Shown here: piece by piece, positions 32,664 to 35,691 of the stretch
How the letters are laid out: each line of letters begins with the position of its first letter
Numbering within the stretch: the first letter of the stretch is position 1
NCBI GenBank assembly: GCA_014376575.1
Contig: JACMRF010000105.1
Span: 1-35,691 of the forward strand
Reading direction: 5' to 3'
Length of the DNA: 35,691 nucleotides
From: Undibacterium sp.
GTDB taxonomy: Bacteria > Pseudomonadota > Gammaproteobacteria > Burkholderiales > Burkholderiaceae
Program-made: the position numbers and the translations under genes
Notes under the pieces: generated by a model
Database searches by the model: none
The model's input: the letters and a program-made list of their open reading frames with translations, nothing else
Told to the model about the DNA's origin: nothing

Positions 32664-34649
32664 ATGATACGTTTTCTCCAAGTTGTTCTGGCGCGTGGTA
32701 CCAAACCTTTGTTCGACAATGTCGATATCACGCTTAACCCGGGCGACAAAATCGGCCTGATCGGCTCCAACGGCGCCGGCAAATCAAGCTTGTTTGCCAT
32801 GCTGAAAGGCGAGTTACACCCAGATCAAGGCAACATAGAATTCCCGTCCAAATGGCAACTGGCGCACGTTGCGCAAGAGACTCCGGCACTCGATCGTTCT
32901 GCCATCGATTACGCCATCGATGGCGATACCGAATTACGTAAGCTAGAAGCACAATTGACCGAGCTGGAAAGCCAGCCAGAAACCATGGAAAACGGCATCG
33001 CCATCGGCGACATGTATGGCAAGTTAGCCGATGCAGATGCCTACACCGTGCGTTCGCGTGGCGAACAATTATTATTGGGTTTGGGTTTTACTATTGAGCA
33101 GATGGAACAATCGGTTGCCAGCTTCTCCGGCGGCTGGCGCATGCGCTTGAACTTAGCGCAAGCACTGATGTGCAAATCCGATTTGCTGCTGCTCGATGAA
33201 CCAACCAATCACTTGGATCTGGATGCGATTATCTGGCTGGAAGACTGGCTCAAACGCTATGCTGGCACACTCATCATCATTTCACATGATAGAGATTTCC
33301 TTGATGGCGTCGTCAACGTTATCGCGCATATTGATGAACGCAAACTCAAGCGTTATTCAGGCAATTATTCCTCGTTCGAGCGTCAACGCAATGCCCAGTT
33401 AATTCTGGCCGCCAGCGCGATTGAAAAACAAACTCGCAAGCGAGATCACCTGCAATCCTTCATCTCGCGCTTTGCCGCCAAGGCCAGTAAAGCCAAGCAG
33501 GCACAAAGCCGTATCAAGGCCCTGGCCAAAATGGAAGAGTTGGCGCCCTTGCGCGCAGCGGCTGAATTCTCGTTTGAATTTCGCGAACCGCTCAGCGCAC
33601 CTAACCCTATGCTGGTGATGGAAGATGTCGATTGCGGCTACCGCATCGAATCCAAAACTGATCACAGTTTTACCGAGAAAAAAATTGTCGGCAACGTTAA
33701 TTTCTCACTGCAAATCGGCCAGCGTATCGGCTTATTAGGCGTGAACGGCGCAGGTAAATCGACCCTGATTAAAACCCTCGTGGGCGACATCGCGCCACTG
33801 TCCGGCATGATGGAAACCGGCAAAGGCCTGTCTATCGGTTACTTCGCCCAGCACCAGGTAGAAATGCTGCGCCACAACGAATCACCGCTATGGCATCTGG
33901 CACACATCGCCCCCGGCATACGCGAGCAAGAACTACGCAATTTCCTCGGTGGTTTCAACTTTCCTGGCAACATGGTCACTAGTTCTATCGCCCCATTCTC
34001 AGGTGGCGAAAAAGCCCGTCTGGCATTGGCCATGATCGTCTGGCAGCGCCCTAATCTCTTGCTGCTCGATGAACCAACCAACCATCTGGATCTGGAAACC
34101 CGCGAAGCCCTGACCGACGCCCTGGCACAGTTTGAAGGTACGCTGGTTGTCGTCTCACATGACCGCCACCTGCTACGCGCTACCACCGACCAATTCATCA
34201 TCGTCGCCGACGGCAAGCTAGAACCTTTCGACGGCGACCTGGACGATTACAAGGATTGGCTGTTCAAAAACAAACTCGCCAAGGAAGCCGCACCAACATT
34301 GCCAGCAAATAAAAAGGCAGATGCGTTGCCATTGGCAACGCCGATCCCGGTTGCCGACAAGACCGACAACAAAGAACAACGCCGCAAGGAAACCGAAGAC
34401 AAACAAAAGCTCGCGACACAACGCAAGCCGATAGAAAACCAGATCAAGCGCCTGGAAGAACAAATGGCCAAGCTCAACACCAAGAAGCAGGCCTTAGGCG
34501 TGCAACTGGAAGACAGTAACATCTACAACGATGGGAACAAAGACAAGCTGAAAGCGCTGCTGCTGGATCAGGCGTATCTGGTGAAAGAGTTGGGTCAGGT
34601 TGAAGCGGATTGGCTGGAGCAGCAGGAGTTTTTGGAGGCTGTGGGTTAA
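32664..34649 (+). CDS. yheS: ABC-F family ribosome-associated ATPase YheS
   Basis: ABC-F proteins have two fused ATPase cassettes and no membrane domain; they act on the ribosome, where several relieve stalled translation. The 661-residue protein has cassette 1 with Walker A GSNGAGKSS (about 33-41), signature FSGGWRMRLNLAQAL and Walker B LLLLDEPTNHLDLDAIIWLE. An interdomain linker follows with SFISRFAAKASKAKQAQSRI. Cassette 2 has GVNGAGKSTLIKTLVGD, FSGGEKARLALAMIVWQRP and LLLLDEPTNHLDLETREAL. A Lys/Glu-rich coiled-coil C-terminus spans about 560-655. Cassette wording (WQLAHVAQETPAL, VVVSHDRHLLR, PFDGDLDDY) matches E. coli YheS rather than Uup or EttA. It is a single-gene unit between two terminators. 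The precise substrate state of the ribosome is not shown by sequence. Confidence 0.95.
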   Translation: MIRFLQVVLARGTKPLFDNVDITLNPGDKIGLIGSNGAGKSSLFAMLKGELHPDQGNIEFPSKWQLAHVAQETPALDRSAIDYAIDGDTELRKLEAQLTELESQPETMENGIAIGDMYGKLADADAYTVRSRGEQLLLGLGFTIEQMEQSVASFSGGWRMRLNLAQALMCKSDLLLLDEPTNHLDLDAIIWLEDWLKRYAGTLIIISHDRDFLDGVVNVIAHIDERKLKRYSGNYSSFERQRNAQLILAASAIEKQTRKRDHLQSFISRFAAKASKAKQAQSRIKALAKMEELAPLRAAAEFSFEFREPLSAPNPMLVMEDVDCGYRIESKTDHSFTEKKIVGNVNFSLQIGQRIGLLGVNGAGKSTLIKTLVGDIAPLSGMMETGKGLSIGYFAQHQVEMLRHNESPLWHLAHIAPGIREQELRNFLGGFNFPGNMVTSSIAPFSGGEKARLALAMIVWQRPNLLLLDEPTNHLDLETREALTDALAQFEGTLVVVSHDRHLLRATTDQFIIVADGKLEPFDGDLDDYKDWLFKNKLAKEAAPTLPANKKADALPLATPIPVADKTDNKEQRRKETEDKQKLATQRKPIENQIKRLEEQMAKLNTKKQALGVQLEDSNIYNDGNKDKLKALLLDQAYLVKELGQVEADWLEQQEFLEAVG

Positions 34650-34669
34650 GGGAATTTGTCGCAATGATC

Positions 34670-34694
34670 AACCGCGCTGAGGCGCGGTTTTTTA
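34670..34694 (+). terminator. Intrinsic terminator after yheS
   Basis: AACCGCGC (34670-34677) and GCGCGGTT (34682-34689) form an 8-bp stem closed by a TGAG tetraloop. TTTTTTATTTT follows from 34688. It lies about 20 bp after the yheS stop. It is a strong, textbook terminator. Confidence 0.92.
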
Positions 34695-34761
34695 TTTTAA
34701 GAAATTTTCTAACGAATAAGTACTCACACTTATTTTCACTCATGCTTGGGTTTGACTTACA

Positions 34762-35100
34762 CTACTTGTGTAGCAACCAAATACCAATAATTGCGGTGTT
34801 CACTAAAAGGGGCGCCCCAGCCAAGACGTACGCTCGTTGCATTTTCCCATCTTGATAGGCAGATCTCGAAAGTTTTTTGATAACATGATGGAGAAATAGC
34901 CCAACACCAATAAATGCAGCGATAGCGACAAAAGCAAGACCTGTTGGTGCATTTGGGGCATCGGTGGCGAACATCACCGCTGCGAAAAAGAAAGGTATCC
35001 AGACTACATATGAAGCTTCGCTGAGCCACGTAATTGTTCTATGAAGAAAAGGTAGAGCCGAAGATTTATAAGGCTGGATTGAGGACTCGTGGTTTTCCAT
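34762..35100 (-). CDS. Small membrane protein of unknown function (three predicted helices)
   Basis: I do not recognise this family. From ATG 35100 the product has 112 residues: MENHESSIQPYKSS, then three hydrophobic stretches. These are around SYVVWIPFFFAAVMFA (about 34-49), GLAFVAIAAFIGVGLFL (about 58-74) and VLAGAPLLVNTAIIGIWLL (about 91-109). A basic loop, HHVIKKLSRSAYQDGKMQR, lies between the last two, and the C-terminus is short (HK). The frame stays open upstream to a TTG at 35136, but GGAAC 8 nt before ATG 35100 favours the shorter form. It stands alone on the minus strand between the yheS terminator and a palindrome-rich region. It converges with yheS. The hydrophobic pattern is hard to get by chance, so I think it is a real gene, but without known function. 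Confidence 0.65.
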   Translation of the reverse strand: MENHESSIQPYKSSALPFLHRTITWLSEASYVVWIPFFFAAVMFATDAPNAPTGLAFVAIAAFIGVGLFLHHVIKKLSRSAYQDGKMQRAYVLAGAPLLVNTAIIGIWLLHK

Positions 35101-35222
35101 GCGTAGTTCCAAAGTTGGTAATATGAGCAAACTCAAAAAGCGCAGCGTGCCTGTCTGGTAGATTGCACCGTGCGCACCCTACCGGGCGACCGATCATGCC
35201 ACACATACTTCGTTTGAACTAT

Positions 35223-35239
35223 GGTGCGCATGGCGCACC
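35223..35239. repeat. Perfect 7-bp palindrome around a 3-nt centre
   Basis: GGTGCGC, ATG, GCGCACC form a compact hairpin; the word TGCGCACC also occurs at 35171-35178. GGTGCGC/GCGCACC words are common in small dispersed repeats of proteobacteria, so this may be part of such an element. Confidence 0.6.
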
Positions 35240-35255
35240 CCACAAAAGCACACCG

Positions 35256-35324
35256 CCACCACGCAATACCCATGCGCCTTTCCAGCCCATCTGGCCTGCA
35301 AGCCGCATGGGCATTGCGTGGTGG
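35256..35324. repeat. 21-bp inverted repeat with 27-nt spacer
   Basis: The arms 35256-35276 and 35304-35324 are complementary at 20 of 21 positions; the single mismatch is A opposite C (arm 1 reads CAATACCCATGCG, arm 2 CGCATGGGCATTG). The spacer itself has a small CCAG/CTGG stem. No T-run follows on either strand, so it is not a usual terminator. It could be a dispersed repeat unit or a remnant of a small nonautonomous element. Confidence 0.8.
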
Positions 35325-35326
35325 GC

Positions 35327-35357
35327 TTGCACTGATTTGACTTTTATTTGGCATAAT
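35327..35357 (+). promoter_or_regulatory. Candidate promoter of the oxidoreductase gene
   Basis: TTGCAC (35327-35332) and CATAAT (35352-35357) with a 19-bp spacer face the oxidoreductase start at 35444. A second -35-like TTGACT lies within the spacer. The spacing is long and the match modest. Confidence 0.25.
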
Positions 35358-35443
35358 AGGCTGAAACGAATAATCAAAGCTTCATTTAGCGCAACAATTA
35401 CTTTCTTCTTCACTGTCACCAACGTAACACTAAAACATACCCT

Positions 35444-35691
35444 ATGAGCGCACTCTTCTCACCCTATTCCCTCGGTCAACTCAAACTCAAAAACCGCATC
35501 GCCATCGCCCCCATGTGCCAGTACTCTTCGGTTGATGGGCTGGCCAGCGACTGGCATATGTTTCACCTTGGTGCTCTGGCCTTGTCTGGCGCCGGCCTGT
35601 TATGCATCGAGGCCTCGGCAGTTGAACCTGAAGGACGCATTACCGCAGGAGATTTGGGTTTATGGTCAGATGAGACCGAAGCCGCGCTGGC
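35444..35691 (+). CDS. Old Yellow Enzyme family NADH:flavin oxidoreductase (5' part only)
   Basis: The 82 complete codons present read MSALFSPYSLGQLKLKNRI, then IAPMCQYSSVDG, SDWHMFHLGALALSGAGLL, IEASAVEPEGRITAGDLGLWSDE. This is the start of an FMN-binding TIM-barrel of the Old Yellow Enzyme family, of the YqjM/XenA (NamA) subclass. That subclass has Cys in APMCQYS, which tunes the flavin, and the VEPEGRI segment. Such enzymes reduce activated alkenes, nitro compounds or quinones with NAD(P)H; the physiological substrate is usually unknown. The gene runs off the right end, so about three quarters is unseen. It lies downstream of the palindromic region, and no clear ribosome binding site precedes the ATG. 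Confidence 0.92.
   Translation, partial: MSALFSPYSLGQLKLKNRIAIAPMCQYSSVDGLASDWHMFHLGALALSGAGLLCIEASAVEPEGRITAGDLGLWSDETEAAL

Larger units (their letters stand above)
35101..35443. other. Palindrome-rich intergenic region
   Basis: These 343 bp hold no convincing gene. They contain several copies of a TGCGCACC-type word (35171-35178, 35223-35239), a 21-bp imperfect inverted repeat (35256-35324) and a possible promoter for the oxidoreductase at the right end. Open frames here on both strands come from the palindromes and lack ribosome binding sites or protein-like composition. Confidence 0.6.

Noticed and set aside
34610..34855. 81-codon open frame crossing the yheS terminator
   Set aside because: It overlaps the end of yheS in another frame and runs through a strong terminator hairpin, so it is not a plausible gene.
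35133..35447. Open frames of 73 and 94 codons on both strands
   Set aside because: They arise from the palindromic repeats and give similar Met/Ala/Trp-rich peptides on both strands. Neither has a ribosome binding site, and one overlaps the oxidoreductase start.

Overview
This window is a gene-dense stretch of housekeeping chromosome from a Gram-negative bacterium. It is most likely a betaproteobacterium of the Burkholderiales, resembling Oxalobacteraceae. The evidence is the complete envelope/translation block rpsB-tsf-pyrH-frr-uppS-cdsA-dxr-rseP-bamA-skp-lpxD-fabZ-lpxA-lpxB, the smc-zipA-ligA order, the dapC-dapD-pilU-yffB-dapE-prmB order, and protein sequences that read as betaproteobacterial. 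I cannot name the species. I recognise no tRNA, rRNA, prophage, insertion sequence, CRISPR array or defence locus.

Layout. (1) 1-13649, minus strand: a translation and envelope operon read from right to left. It starts with ribosomal protein S2 and EF-Ts and passes through UMP kinase and ribosome recycling factor. It then runs into lipid-carrier, phospholipid and isoprenoid synthesis (uppS, cdsA, dxr), the site-2 protease RseP, outer-membrane assembly (bamA, skp) and lipid A synthesis (lpxD, fabZ, lpxA, lpxB; lpxB is cut by the window edge). Hairpins followed by T-runs lie after rpsB and after tsf, so the block probably yields several transcripts. (2) 13918-18129, plus strand: map and glnD, abutting, then an RsuA/RluF-family pseudouridine synthase. 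The 268-bp gap between rpsB and map is a divergent promoter region with a good sigma70-like promoter for rpsB and a leader of about 135 nt. (3) 18226-26407, minus strand: smc-zipA-ligA-galU-def, closely spaced (smc and zipA overlap by 4 bp). (4) 26740-32492, plus strand: dapC-dapD-pilU-yffB-dapE-prmB, mainly the succinylase lysine/diaminopimelate pathway with a type IV pilus retraction ATPase inserted. (5) 32664-34649: the ABC-F ATPase yheS, between two clear terminators. (6) 34695-35691: a more accessory end with a small unrecognised membrane protein on the minus strand, a palindrome-rich noncoding stretch, and the start of an Old Yellow Enzyme family oxidoreductase.

I found no undescribed multi-gene system. 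The more interesting details are local. LpxA has Met at the acyl-chain ruler position, which predicts 3-hydroxydecanoyl transfer. LigA has Asp in place of the usual Glu two residues before the adenylated Lys. Two intergenic TACT-N7-AGTA motifs with G/C-rich cores resemble operators of the RcnR/CsoR/FrmR class. There is also a long rpsB leader, an internal rpsB/tsf hairpin, and a 21-bp inverted repeat beside the unrecognised membrane protein.
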